NCBI RefSeq assembly: GCF_003313325.1
Contig: NZ_QMHQ01000001.1
Location: forward strand, 248,001 to 312,000
DNA from: Pedobacter namyangjuensis
GTDB taxonomy: Bacteria > Bacteroidota > Bacteroidia > Sphingobacteriales > Sphingobacteriaceae
Reading direction: 5' to 3'
DNA: 64,000 nucleotides
Under the pieces are notes generated by a model. It saw only the letters and a list, made by a program, of their open reading frames with translations, searched no databases and was not told the origin of the DNA. The position numbers and the translations under genes are program-made. Shown here piece after piece: positions 7,234 to 16,521 of the stretch; the first letter of the stretch is position 1; each line of letters begins with the position of its first letter.

Positions 7234-9717
7234 CTAATTAACCAAAAACAATGCATTCGTAAACATTTGCTTTCCATTTTCCCAGAAAGAGCGGAATAAA
7301 ACATCGGTACCCAAATAAACAATGGTTCCTTTGCCAGATTCTTGCACGCCAAACAACATTCCTGTGGCTAGTTTTTTCTTTACCTTATCTCCGGCAACAC
7401 CGGCCATGTAACTATTAGGTTTAAGCGTGCCTACGTTCCAGCCGTTTTGCAAAGGTTCGTAAATCTTTTCGTCGGTTTTTAACGTGTAATAAAATTTGCC
7501 CAGACCCAAAGAAAGCGGATGCGTTTGGTCTAGCGCTACTTTATAAATAGCCCCCGGAATAGAATTCTGTAAATCGTCTTTATCCTTTTCGCCATACTTG
7601 CGCTCCATTTCCTTTTCTTCTTTTTGCGTGTATTCTTTCTTTTTTATATCAAATGGGCGTTTGCCAATAAAAGGACCAATTGCATCCTCAATTAAAATTA
7701 CTTTTCCGCCGGCGGTAATCCAGCCACTTAGTTGTTCGGCTAGTTTTTCGCTGTAACTTCCATCGGGTAATATAAGAACGTTGATTTTGTTTATGTCTAA
7801 ATAAGCTACAGACTGCGTGCTAATCATGCTAATTGGGTAATTCAATTCTTGCTCAAAAAAGTGCCAAACTTCTCCAACACCTTGTGATGAAATACCCTCG
7901 CCACTTACCACCGCAATTTTTGGTGCTGTTAATAAGCGATAAACAGAAGACCCGAAATCCTTTCCTTTTTCTACGTAACCGCTTGCTATCGGAAAAAATG
8001 AAATATTAAAATCTTTCGCAATATTGCTCATCACTTTGTTAAAACCTGCATTTGCCCTTTCGTTTTCTGTACGATAAATTAAAAGCGAACCTACCGGATA
8101 AATTTTACCGCCGATGGTAAATGCCTCTTCTGCTATGCGCACCTTTACCTTTTGCTTTTGCAAAGCTACCAAGGTTTGCGCATCCGCAACCGATGTCCAA
8201 GGTAAAACCCAGGCATAGGGCTTGGCAATAGTAGGCACAGCATTTTTTTGTTCTTCAATAAAAGTAAAACTTCCTGTAACCGCTTCCTTAACGGCGTAGG
8301 CATTTAAGCCATAGGCATAAGGCAAAGCCCAAGCTGTAATATCGTAAGTATTCGAATCGCTTACCATTGTTTGTGGCTCAAAGAGCACACTTGCAAGCAC
8401 TGCTTTTGGTTGTTGCAGGTTAACAATCATGTCATTTCGATCTACCTTAAAACTCTCCGTTTTTTGCGATTCAAAATTATAGCCGTTTAATGTTCTATCG
8501 GCTCCAAAAGAAAATTTGATATTGTTTTTGGTTAGCAGTTCGCCCAGTTTATGCAATTTTGCAGTATTGCTGGCTTTAACAATATAAGTGTTATAATTGC
8601 CGGGCGGATTTACCGACAATTGCTCAAAATATTTTTTAAACTCATTTACCAACTTGCTCGCATTTCCGGAAACGCTTTCTAAAGTAGCCATTGAGGTCGT
8701 AAAATGATGATCAATCCTATCTTTAAGCGTTAGCGTATCGCCGTCGTTCGTAATAACTGCTAAACCAGCTCTAATTCCTCCCTGCTCGTAAGTCATGCCG
8801 ATAGCCCCATTATAAAGCGGGTAAGTATCGCCGTAAGATGGGTAAAGCAAATCGAAACGTTCTTTTGTAAAGTATTGCCAGCCATTTTCATCAAAGTATT
8901 TGGCATTGTTTTTACCAACTATTACCTGAAATTCTCTTTGCCAAGGTGTAACATCCTGATGAACCGGCTCGGCCGCAGGCGCAAAATAATAGGGTTCGTT
9001 ATAACTTTGCTCATGAAAATCTACATGCACTTGTGGCATCCATTTATGGTAGGCAACCATTCTTTGCTGCGTTTCAACCTGCGTTTGCCAAGCCCAATCG
9101 CGGTTTAAATCGAAATAATAATGGTTTGGTCGGCCACCGGGCCAAGGTTCGCTGTGCTCCCTTGCAGTTGGGTCTGGATTGGGGACTTTACCGCTAACCA
9201 TGTTAAAATTGCTTACATAACGGTCTCTTCCGTCAGGATTTAAGCAGGGGTCGATAATTACAATCGTGTTCTTTAACCAATCTTTTATATTGGCATCTTT
9301 CGCTTCGGCCAAGGTGTAAAGCACTTTCATAGCCGTTTCGGTAGAGTTTGCCTCGTTACCATGCACATTATAACTTAACCACAAAATAGCCGGTTGTTTA
9401 GCTAAGTTCGTTGCCTTTTTTTCGGCATTTGCCAAACTCAAATTGTTCTTTCGCAACTCTTCCAACCTGTCCATATTCTCTTTAGATGATACTACAGCTA
9501 ACAAAAGTTCCTTTCCCTCATAACTTTTGCCATAACTTTGCAACTGCATATTTTTGCTCGTCGACGCTACTTTTTTAAAGTATTCTACCACGCGGTAATG
9601 GGGCGTAAACTTAGTTCCTAATGGGTAGCCCAAAAACTCGTCGGGACTTGGGCTTTGGGCAAAAACAACCTGAAAACCAAAAAACAGCAGGCAAACAAAA
9701 GCAAAGAATTTCTTCAT
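7234..9717 (-). CDS. M14 family zinc carboxypeptidase, exported
   Basis: This 827-residue protein has a signal peptide (MKKFFAFVCLLFFGFQVVFAQ). The M14 zinc site is complete: HxxE in YNVHGNEANSTE near residue 118, the third ligand in QVHVDFHEQSYNEPYYF near residue 230, and the catalytic Glu in GMTYEQGG near residue 310. RDRYVSNFN and NPDGRD match the substrate-binding loop. The region after ~380 is a long C-terminal extension including a glutamine-amidotransferase-like fold (INVLILPDGSY, GGKVILIEDA), as in other large Bacteroidota M14 proteins. It probably degrades peptides or peptidoglycan stems in the periplasm. It is a single-gene unit. Confidence 0.92.
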   Translation of the reverse strand: MKKFFAFVCLLFFGFQVVFAQSPSPDEFLGYPLGTKFTPHYRVVEYFKKVASTSKNMQLQSYGKSYEGKELLLAVVSSKENMDRLEELRKNNLSLANAEKKATNLAKQPAILWLSYNVHGNEANSTETAMKVLYTLAEAKDANIKDWLKNTIVIIDPCLNPDGRDRYVSNFNMVSGKVPNPDPTAREHSEPWPGGRPNHYYFDLNRDWAWQTQVETQQRMVAYHKWMPQVHVDFHEQSYNEPYYFAPAAEPVHQDVTPWQREFQVIVGKNNAKYFDENGWQYFTKERFDLLYPSYGDTYPLYNGAIGMTYEQGGIRAGLAVITNDGDTLTLKDRIDHHFTTSMATLESVSGNASKLVNEFKKYFEQLSVNPPGNYNTYIVKASNTAKLHKLGELLTKNNIKFSFGADRTLNGYNFESQKTESFKVDRNDMIVNLQQPKAVLASVLFEPQTMVSDSNTYDITAWALPYAYGLNAYAVKEAVTGSFTFIEEQKNAVPTIAKPYAWVLPWTSVADAQTLVALQKQKVKVRIAEEAFTIGGKIYPVGSLLIYRTENERANAGFNKVMSNIAKDFNISFFPIASGYVEKGKDFGSSVYRLLTAPKIAVVSGEGISSQGVGEVWHFFEQELNYPISMISTQSVAYLDINKINVLILPDGSYSEKLAEQLSGWITAGGKVILIEDAIGPFIGKRPFDIKKKEYTQKEEKEMERKYGEKDKDDLQNSIPGAIYKVALDQTHPLSLGLGKFYYTLKTDEKIYEPLQNGWNVGTLKPNSYMAGVAGDKVKKKLATGMLFGVQESGKGTIVYLGTDVLFRSFWENGKQMFTNALFLVN

Positions 9718-10129
9718 AAAAAGGGAATATTTATCAATAATACTAAAAATGCCTTACAGTTTTACTACAATATTTGTAGCGCAAAGCCACTGCTATTAAC
9801 TCAATTTCTTCCCGCCAAAGCTTCAATCTTTAACAAATCGCCAAGGCGATTTTTGTTAAAGAATTTACGCGTATGTCGGGGCTAGTTTTCTACTTTGTGC
9901 AATTGGCAGGCTTTTATTGAACAAACTGTTGTTAAATAAACCTGATAGCGCCAAATAGCCCGCGTCCCGATTTTTTCGGGAGCGGCTATAGGCAATAGCA
10001 GGACTGTGGGGACCATTGGGCACTAAAACTGATTTACTAATAAGAGGCACCCCACAACTCTTTTAAAAAAGAATATTTTATTTGTCTTTGCATTTGTAAT
10101 TTTACCAATAACATTTATCCGCTTTGCGA
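9718..10129. repeat. Intergenic region with hairpins and a mosaic repeat
   Basis: No gene is seen in these 412 bp. A long imperfect hairpin occupies 9828-9861 (CTTTAACAAATCGCC and its complement around a 2-nt loop). The segment 9868-10020 resembles the dispersed intergenic repeats elsewhere in this window: 'TGTCGGGGCTA' recurs at about 28465, and TCCCGATTTTTTCGGGA (9965-9981) resembles the CCCGAT/ATCGGG pair at 57540. The last 50 bp must hold the murF promoter; TGTCTTTGC at 10083 is a weak -7 candidate. Confidence 0.55.
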
Positions 10130-11431
10130 ATGACAACTACAGAACAGCTTTATCAAATTTATTTACAGCACCCAATTGTTAGTACAGACACTAGGACCAT
10201 TAGCGACGGCTGTTTATTTTTTGCACTTAAAGGCGATAATTTCGACGCAAATACTTTTGCAGCACAGGCGTTGGCACAAGGCGCAGCTTATGCAATTATC
10301 GACAATAAAGAGTTTGCGGTAAGCGATAAATGTTTGTTAGTTGCTGATGTGCTGGGCAGTTTGCAGGATTTAGCTAAACACCATCGTTCGCAATTGAACA
10401 TTCCGGTAATTGGCTTAACAGGCAGCAACGGCAAAACCACCACAAAAGAATTAATTAGAGCAGTTTTAGCAGAGCGATTTAAAACTTTTGCTACTAAAGG
10501 GAACTTAAATAACCATATTGGCGTACCGTTAAGCATCTTATCTATGCAGAGCGATGTAGAAATTGCGGTGATAGAAATGGGTGCAAACCATCAAAAAGAG
10601 ATTGAATTTTTATGCGAAATTGCACAACCTACACATGGTTTAATTACCAATGTGGGCATGGCGCATTTAGATGGTTTTGGCGGTTTTGAAGGTGTAAAAA
10701 AAGGCAAGGCCGAACTGTTTGCTTACCTAAAAGCACACCATGGATTTGCTTTTATTAATAGAAACAATCCGTATTTGTTAGAGATGAGTAGTAAAGCCGA
10801 TTTGAACAAAGTAGTTTACTACGGTACGGATAAGGAAAACAGTATTAGCGGTACGCTAAAACACAGCGACCCGCTAATTGAATTTGAATGGGCTACGGCC
10901 GATAAAAGTTACAGCGCCAAGGCAAACCTAACGGGAACTTACAACTTCGAAAATATTCTTGCCGCTATTTGCATTGGCAATTTCTTTGAGCTTAGTGCCG
11001 AACAGATTAACAATGGCTTGGCTAACTATTTTCCTAATAACAACCGCTCTCAACTTACCAAAACAGAAAACAACACGGTTATTTGCGATTTTTATAATGC
11101 TAACCCGAGCAGTATGACCGCAGCATTGAACAACTTAGAGTCGTTAAAAGCGCCGCACAAAACGGCAATTATTGGCGATATGTTTGAGCTTGGCCCAGAG
11201 GCGCCAGAGCAACATAAATTAGTGGCAGAATTAGCTTCAAAAAACAAAATTGACACTTTGATTTTTATCGGCAAAAATTTTAACGAGTATAAAAAAAGTT
11301 TAAAAGGGCTCTTCTTTTCTACTCCTGCAGAGGCCAAAGACTATTTGCAAGCCAATCCACCCAAAAACAGTTTAGTGCTTTTAAAGGGAAGCAGAGGAAT
11401 GGCGTTGGAGCAGTTGTTGCCTTTGTTGTAG
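10130..11431 (+). CDS. murF: UDP-N-acetylmuramoyl-tripeptide--D-alanyl-D-alanine ligase
   Basis: This 433-residue cytoplasmic Mur ligase adds D-Ala-D-Ala to UDP-MurNAc-tripeptide, the last soluble step of peptidoglycan precursor synthesis. The N-terminal domain contains VSTDTRTISDGCLFFALKG, the MurF substrate-binding segment. The P-loop is GSNGKTTT at residues 98-105. VIEMGANHQKEI and THGLITNVGMAHLDGFG are the central-domain signatures, and the C-terminal domain has DFYNANPSSMTAAL with VLLKGSRGMALEQLL. ATG 10130 gives a normal MurF start; an in-frame TTG lies two codons earlier. It stands alone here, outside a dcw cluster. Confidence 0.96.
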   Translation: MTTTEQLYQIYLQHPIVSTDTRTISDGCLFFALKGDNFDANTFAAQALAQGAAYAIIDNKEFAVSDKCLLVADVLGSLQDLAKHHRSQLNIPVIGLTGSNGKTTTKELIRAVLAERFKTFATKGNLNNHIGVPLSILSMQSDVEIAVIEMGANHQKEIEFLCEIAQPTHGLITNVGMAHLDGFGGFEGVKKGKAELFAYLKAHHGFAFINRNNPYLLEMSSKADLNKVVYYGTDKENSISGTLKHSDPLIEFEWATADKSYSAKANLTGTYNFENILAAICIGNFFELSAEQINNGLANYFPNNNRSQLTKTENNTVICDFYNANPSSMTAALNNLESLKAPHKTAIIGDMFELGPEAPEQHKLVAELASKNKIDTLIFIGKNFNEYKKSLKGLFFSTPAEAKDYLQANPPKNSLVLLKGSRGMALEQLLPLL

Positions 11432-11715
11432 GATATTGATTACACCATGCAAGTTTATCTAGAAAAAATTGTCATTCCGACTTCGGAGGAATCTGCAAAG
11501 CAAACCACCCTTATGGATTCTTCGCTCTGCTCTGAATGACAAAAATATTTTTTGTTCGGAGATGTTGCCTAAGCTGTTCGAGATGTTAGCGTAGCACATC
11601 TCGAAATAAAAGATAAAAGCGGATTTGAAATCCGCGTTAACATTTCGAGATTGCTTGAAAAATCAATATATCTAGCCTTATAGATTCCTCGCTGTGCTCT
11701 GAATGGCAAAAACTC
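11432..11715. repeat. Mosaic intergenic repeat with several inverted repeats
   Basis: This gene-free stretch is built of repeat modules. GATTCTTCGCTCTGCTCTGAATGACA (11515-11540, stated here by position) recurs in altered form at 11685-11710, and the CATTCCGAC/GGAATGACA pair recurs near 47055. There is an inverted pair TTCGAGATG (about 11578) and CATCTCGAA (about 11598), and a perfect hairpin GCGGATTTGAAATCCGC (11619-11635) that may terminate murF. Such modules are typical of dispersed Bacteroidota intergenic repeats. Confidence 0.6.
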
Positions 11716-12906
11716 TTACTGCATTCTTTCCAACGCTGATTTCAAATCGTCTTTAACGTTTTGTGGCGTTGTGGCATTAGAAATTAAAGCATTAGCTACT
11801 TCTTTAAACTTTGGTATGTCGTTGCTTTTAATGTAAATAACAGCCTTTACAAAATCTTTCATATAAAGCATATCCGGAACCGTAGCCCAGGCCTTCATTG
11901 TTTCAAACTTCTTTAAGGTTGCGTCCAGTTTTCCGCTTTGCGCTAAACTTGGTCCTGCCGTTAGTAATGCATTAGAAATTTCATCTATTGAAACCTTTTC
12001 CGGCACAGCCGAAATAAGCAAATCTAAAGATGTTACCGCTGAATCGATATCTTTCTCGCCAATGTAAAACTGCGTTTTAAAAAAATTGAAAAGGAAAAAG
12101 GATTTACTAGCCGCGTATTTATCTAACACCGATTTTACAACTTCGAAATCCAACTCCTCATCGCTGGTTTGTTGCGCTGGGGATAAAGCATAAGAAAACA
12201 TCAACGCAATCATTCTTTGCTCAACCTCGGGGGCGCTATACATTCCAGTTGCTATAATTTTCTCTTTATTGGCAATTACGTACGCTAAGGATTTTTCTTC
12301 CGAGAAACTAACTGCTCCGTTCATTACCAAGGCAATTAAATCCTTGTTGCCTAAAATATCCGCTTGTTTTTCAAGGTATTCTTTTGCAACATCAGGAAAA
12401 CTTTCGTCTCTCATTTGTACCGCTTGTTCTGCAAATTTTGCAAACTCGGCATTGCTCATTTGCAAGGCCTTGCTTTTAAGCGCATAATACTGTTCGGCCG
12501 GATTAACGCCTGCTTTACCTAAATTAACAAATTCGGGAGCCTCGATAAAGCCAATTCCTTTGTGCAATAACTCGCCATTGGCACCAATAAACAAAAAAGT
12601 TGGGTAAGCCGTAACCTGATATTGTTCGGCCAATTTGGGACCTTCGCCTTTTTCCATATCAAACTTTACGTTAATGAAATTGGCATTATAGAAATCGGCA
12701 ACGCCCTGATCTTTGTAGGTTTCGGCATCCATTTTTTTACAAGGACCGCACCATACCGCGTAGGCATCTAAGAATATAATCTTGTTTTCTTTTTTGGCCT
12801 TCTCTAAAATACTAGCCCAAGCTGGGTTGTCCTGAAAATTGATTTCGGCTGCAAACCCTGCAACCGTTGCAAATAAAAGGAACATTGTTCCTAAAAAGTT
12901 CTTCAT
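11716..12906 (-). CDS. Thioredoxin-fold protein, periplasmic
   Basis: This 396-residue protein has a signal peptide (MKNFLGTMFLLFATVAGFAA). The N-terminal third is a thioredoxin domain with active site WCGPC (cysteines 53 and 56, in DAYAVWCGPCKKMDAETY) and the cis-Pro strand YQVTAYPTFLFI. The remaining ~260 residues are helical, with TPR-like character and no family I can name. It probably acts as a periplasmic disulfide reductase or isomerase. The start at 12906 is preferred because the seven codons before it lack signal-peptide character. It follows gldH closely and is the last gene of the holB-ricT-gldH operon. Confidence 0.85.
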   Translation of the reverse strand: MKNFLGTMFLLFATVAGFAAEINFQDNPAWASILEKAKKENKIIFLDAYAVWCGPCKKMDAETYKDQGVADFYNANFINVKFDMEKGEGPKLAEQYQVTAYPTFLFIGANGELLHKGIGFIEAPEFVNLGKAGVNPAEQYYALKSKALQMSNAEFAKFAEQAVQMRDESFPDVAKEYLEKQADILGNKDLIALVMNGAVSFSEEKSLAYVIANKEKIIATGMYSAPEVEQRMIALMFSYALSPAQQTSDEELDFEVVKSVLDKYAASKSFFLFNFFKTQFYIGEKDIDSAVTSLDLLISAVPEKVSIDEISNALLTAGPSLAQSGKLDATLKKFETMKAWATVPDMLYMKDFVKAVIYIKSNDIPKFKEVANALISNATTPQNVKDDLKSALERMQ

Positions 12907-12935
12907 TTTACTGTTCTTATACGGCAAAAGCCTTA

Positions 12936-13409
12936 TTAATTAGTTGTTACTGGTACTACGGTTATGCCCACGTCACTTACTCCTGTTAAGGGATTATCTC
13001 GCATATTTTGCTCAACCTCTATATCAAATTTGCCCGCAGCCAGAAAACGATAGTTGGTTAGTAACGAAAATTTACTCGTAAAAATATCTCCAGAGCCTTT
13101 ACCTAACCATTCGCCATCATTTTTAGCCAGTTTAAACTGGTATCTGTTAGTTTTATTTAAACCGGCGCCTTTTAATTTTACCAATACAAAAAGGTTCGCA
13201 TAGCGATAATCAGCCGTATGGCGTAATTTGAAATAAATATTATAAGCCTGATTCGGATCTTTGATTTCTACACTGGCCTTCGTGCTTTTTGCATAAGTCC
13301 AGTTGTTATCAACCATGTTATCGTTAGTGTCTACAAGTGCGTTATTGGTACAGCCAACAAACAAGATCGATACAAAAGATAACAACCAGAAATACTTAAT
13401 CTTATTCAT
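12936..13409 (-). CDS. gldH: Gliding motility lipoprotein GldH
   Basis: This 157-residue lipoprotein has the lipobox LFVGC after a hydrophobic signal (MNKIKYFWLLSFVSILFVGC). The pattern DNNWTYAKSTKASVEIKDPNQAYNIYFKLRHTADYRYANL, spanning about residues 35-75, is diagnostic of GldH, needed for gliding motility in Flavobacterium and kept in many non-gliding relatives. The frame remains open upstream, but the lipoprotein start at 13409 is right: its ATG overlaps the last codons of ricT by 8 bp, so translation is coupled. The order PSP1 protein then GldH is the conserved one in the phylum. Confidence 0.9.
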   Translation of the reverse strand: MNKIKYFWLLSFVSILFVGCTNNALVDTNDNMVDNNWTYAKSTKASVEIKDPNQAYNIYFKLRHTADYRYANLFVLVKLKGAGLNKTNRYQFKLAKNDGEWLGKGSGDIFTSKFSLLTNYRFLAAGKFDIEVEQNMRDNPLTGVSDVGITVVPVTTN

Positions 13410-14886
13410 TAGGTGTTGATGCTGATGGATTTGACGGCTTATTTTTATTTCTGTTTTTGTTACGGTTTCTGTTATTTCTATTTGGTTTTGGCGCATCCGT
13501 AGGCGTTGCTCCAGCATCTGCTAAAGGTTTTGGTTGTTGAGGATTTGCTTGTGGCTTACCTTCTTTTGCCTGAGGATTTTGCTTAGGTTGCTGAGGTCTT
13601 GGGCCTTGAGGCTTCTGTCCTTGTGGTTTTTGCCCACCTTGGTTAGGTTTAGCTTGCTGATTTAGATTTGGCCTAACTTGCTGTGCTTTTTCGCCCTGTT
13701 GTGGTCTATTACGATCGTTTCTTTGCTGATTTGGCTTGTTATTATTACCACCGCTTTTATTGTTACGGTTGTTACGATTTCTGCTCTTATCATCTAAACG
13801 CGTTAAACTATCCTGACCAACCACGTTTTCGTAATCGTGTACTTTTTCTACAACAACGCTGGTTTTAAGTTCAACAGCTTCATCTTTTAAGTTAACCGGT
13901 TTCTCGCCTTTTTTATTCATTGCCATGATTTCTTTTACACGGTCAACTTTTAGCGGAATCCAGTCTTCTTGGTTAGCATAACTAAACCACATTAATTTCT
14001 TAAAAATATCTGTTTTTTGGTGGCGAGCCACACCAACTTCAGTTTGCAAAGACTCAATACGATCCGGAATGTCTTTAAGCGCATCTAAATAGGTATCCAA
14101 CTCGTAATTTAAACAACACTTTAATTTACCACATTGTCCGGCAAGCTTAAGCGTGTTTAAAGATAAGTTTTGATACCTGGCGGCAGCCGTAGAAACAGTT
14201 TTGAAATTGGTTAGCCAAGTAGAGCAACACAATTCGCGTCCGCAAGAACCGATACCACCTAAACGACCAGCTTCCTGGCGCATACCTATTTGGCGCATTT
14301 CAATCCTAATACGGAAAGTTTCGGCCATTTTTTTAATCAGCTCCCTAAAATCCACACGTCCTTCGGCAGTGTAAAAAAAAGTAGCTTTGGTCTTATCGCC
14401 TTGATAATCTACATCGCTAATTTTCATCGAAAGGCGTAGGTCTAAAGCAAGGGTACGTGCCTTATGCATCGTTTCCCACTCCATATCCTTTGCCAACTTC
14501 CATTTATCTACGTCAGCTTCTGTAGCTTTACGATAAACTTTACGCGTAACCTGATCTATAGGTGTTTTTCTGCGTTTCATTTGCGTACGCACCAATTCGC
14601 CAGTTAGCGAAACGTGACCAATGTCATATCCGCCAGTTGCACCTTCTACCGCAACTAGCTCTCCAATTTCTAGGTAAATATTATCGTTATTTAAAAAGAA
14701 CTCTTTTCTAGCGCCCTTAAACTTAACTTCTATAACCTGAAAAGGTTTATAATTAGCAGGCATATCCAAATTAGATAGCCAGTCGTGTACTTCCATTTTT
14801 TGGCAACCTCCAGTAAGGCAAGAGCCATTACTTTTGCAGCCTGCGGGGGCACATCCTCCACCCGTCGAGCAACTTCCACATCCCAT
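13402..14886 (-). CDS. ricT: RicT/YaaT-like PSP1-domain protein
   Basis: This 494-residue protein starts with a Cys/Gly-rich segment (seven cysteines within about 30 residues, GCGSC, GGCAPAGC, GSCLTGGC). The PSP1 domain lies at about residues 100-290, with the conserved cysteine cluster GSCGRELCCSTW and CGQCGKLKCCLNYE-like spacing; in Bacillus these cysteines bind the Fe-S cluster of the RicAFT complex, which affects RNA processing. The last ~130 residues are low complexity, rich in Asn, Gln, Pro, Lys and Arg, ending in repeated NRN motifs. The tail may bind RNA, which is inference. The gene lies 1 bp after holB. Confidence 0.9.
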   Translation of the reverse strand: MGCGSCSTGGGCAPAGCKSNGSCLTGGCQKMEVHDWLSNLDMPANYKPFQVIEVKFKGARKEFFLNNDNIYLEIGELVAVEGATGGYDIGHVSLTGELVRTQMKRRKTPIDQVTRKVYRKATEADVDKWKLAKDMEWETMHKARTLALDLRLSMKISDVDYQGDKTKATFFYTAEGRVDFRELIKKMAETFRIRIEMRQIGMRQEAGRLGGIGSCGRELCCSTWLTNFKTVSTAAARYQNLSLNTLKLAGQCGKLKCCLNYELDTYLDALKDIPDRIESLQTEVGVARHQKTDIFKKLMWFSYANQEDWIPLKVDRVKEIMAMNKKGEKPVNLKDEAVELKTSVVVEKVHDYENVVGQDSLTRLDDKSRNRNNRNNKSGGNNNKPNQQRNDRNRPQQGEKAQQVRPNLNQQAKPNQGGQKPQGQKPQGPRPQQPKQNPQAKEGKPQANPQQPKPLADAGATPTDAPKPNRNNRNRNKNRNKNKPSNPSASTPNE

Positions 14887-14887
14887 A

Positions 14888-16036
14888 TTATCCGTATATA
14901 TATTGAGTCCCCGTGGGGAGCGTTTTAAACTTAATTATTTTAACTATTTGTAAAGATACATCTAAAAACAGAATTTTTGGGTTAGCATTACGCTCTATAT
15001 GGTAATGTGCCTGCTCCAATTCGTTTATTAATGCTTCTACCATAGGCAATGTTAGTACATGTTGCGACAACTTTTTAGCCACCTCAAGCGTTTGGTGCGG
15101 TAATTTAACCAAATCATCTGCCCCACTTATAATTAGGCTGCACTCACGTAAAAAGTTTATGCCATAGCGTAAAAAATTCTTTTGGTTCTCTCTGCCCCAC
15201 TTCGCCATGTCTTCGGTAAAGTCTATCATGGCGGGTACTTTATTAGAAAAACCCATACGCAACCACTCGGCAAAATGGCCGGCATTGTTGTTCGGGGTGT
15301 CTTGCAGTAGAGCTTTAGCCGCAATTAAATTTCCGTCTGCCAAAAAACTATACTCGCTTGCTTGGTTTTCTGATAGGCTTGCTTTTTGGATAAGGTAATC
15401 TTCAATTTTCTCATCGCCTAGCTTAGGTATTTTTACAATTTGCGTACGCGATAAAATGGTAGATAAAATTTGTTCCTGATTTTGAGCTACTAAAATAAAC
15501 AGCGTATTAGCAGGCGGTTCTTCAATTATTTTAAGCAAGGCATTTCCCTCTTTGTCCAAAAACTCGGGCAACCACATAATTAGCACCTTGGTTTCTGCCT
15601 CGAAAGCTTTGTAGCTTAATTTTTTAATAATATCATGACATTCGCCAATGTTAATATTTGCTTGTTTATTATCTGCACTAAGTTTAGAGCGCCAAATATC
15701 CAAGTCGAAATAAGCGTCTTCCAACAGCATTTCTCGCCACTCGCTTAGTACATCAGTAGCTATTTTTATAGAAGCCGATGCAAAAAAAGGATAGGAGAAA
15801 TGTAAATCGGGGTGTATGTATTTTTCATACTTTCTGCAAGACGAACATTCGCCACAACTATCGTTTGCCAACTTATTACTGCAGTTTATAAATTGGGCAT
15901 AAGCTATGGCTAATGGCAATGCACCGCTACCCTGAGGCGACAAAAACAATTGCGCATGACTAACCCTGTTTTCTAAAACGGTGTTAATTAACTGTTGCTT
16001 AACGCCTTCCTGTCCGAGTATATCTTTAAACTGCAT
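14888..16036 (-). CDS. holB: DNA polymerase III subunit delta'
   Basis: This 382-residue clamp-loader subunit starts MQFKDILGQEGVKQQL, the usual delta' beginning, followed by NRVSHAQLFLSPQGSGALPLA, where the P-loop is degenerate (SPQGSGA, no Lys), as expected for an ATP-independent delta'. The four zinc cysteines are present in NCSNKL..DSCGECSSC. The sensor-1 region is AETKVLIMWLPEFLDKEGNALLKIIEEPPA, and TILSRTQIVKIPKL contains the SRC-like arginine motif. It is the first gene of the operon with ricT, gldH and the thioredoxin-fold gene. Confidence 0.93.
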   Translation of the reverse strand: MQFKDILGQEGVKQQLINTVLENRVSHAQLFLSPQGSGALPLAIAYAQFINCSNKLANDSCGECSSCRKYEKYIHPDLHFSYPFFASASIKIATDVLSEWREMLLEDAYFDLDIWRSKLSADNKQANINIGECHDIIKKLSYKAFEAETKVLIMWLPEFLDKEGNALLKIIEEPPANTLFILVAQNQEQILSTILSRTQIVKIPKLGDEKIEDYLIQKASLSENQASEYSFLADGNLIAAKALLQDTPNNNAGHFAEWLRMGFSNKVPAMIDFTEDMAKWGRENQKNFLRYGINFLRECSLIISGADDLVKLPHQTLEVAKKLSQHVLTLPMVEALINELEQAHYHIERNANPKILFLDVSLQIVKIIKFKTLPTGTQYIYG

Positions 16037-16521
16037 TGCTGCAAAATAAGAAATAGATATGAGTATTGAGATAGGAGATGCGAGAAAATAGTTAGCGCTG
16101 AAATTTCGTGTTTCATTTTTTTCAGAAAAGCAGGGCTCGGTGTTTCATCGAAGCCGAAAGCCCCGCCATCCACTACAATCTTTTTTGATATGTCCTTCGA
16201 CTTTGCTCAGGATGACAATCAAAAAAGGATTTTCGTTACTGTCTGGTTTAAGTTACGCAGGTTTTTGCCACAGAACAGACGTTTATGCCAGTTCTAACTT
16301 AGAGCGGTAAGCCTTAGTAAAATAGACCCGACAAAATGGAAAACCCGGAATGGAGCACAGCGAAATGAGGATTTGAAATGATGGCGGGACAGCAGTAACC
16401 GAAAAGAACTGGATATGATCTTCAAAAAAAAAATAATCGCAAAAAATAAGTTTTGTTTACCACAGACCATCGGCTAAAAACCTATTATTTTAAAAACCTT
16501 ATCTTTGGCGTTTTAAGATTT
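16037..16521. repeat. Long intergenic region with a repeat element bounded by inverted ends
   Basis: No gene is seen. CCCGCCATC (16162-16170) and GATGGCGGG (16380-16388) are inverted copies about 210 bp apart and look like the ends of one dispersed element; the CCCGCCAT end recurs near 28431. Inside, CTTTTTTGAT (16180-16189) and ATCAAAAAAG (16218-16227) form a hairpin around a module with GTCCTTCGACTTTGCTCAGG. The right end holds the ruvX promoter. Confidence 0.55.
16500..16507 (+). promoter_or_regulatory. -7 promoter element of the ruvX operon
   Basis: TATCTTTG matches TAnnTTTG and lies 14 bp before ATG 16522. No clear -33 TTTG is seen at the expected distance. Confidence 0.5.

Noticed and set aside
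9865..10050. 61-codon leftward frame before murF
   Set aside because: It falls in the mosaic repeat region, has no recognisable motif, and its composition follows the repeat.
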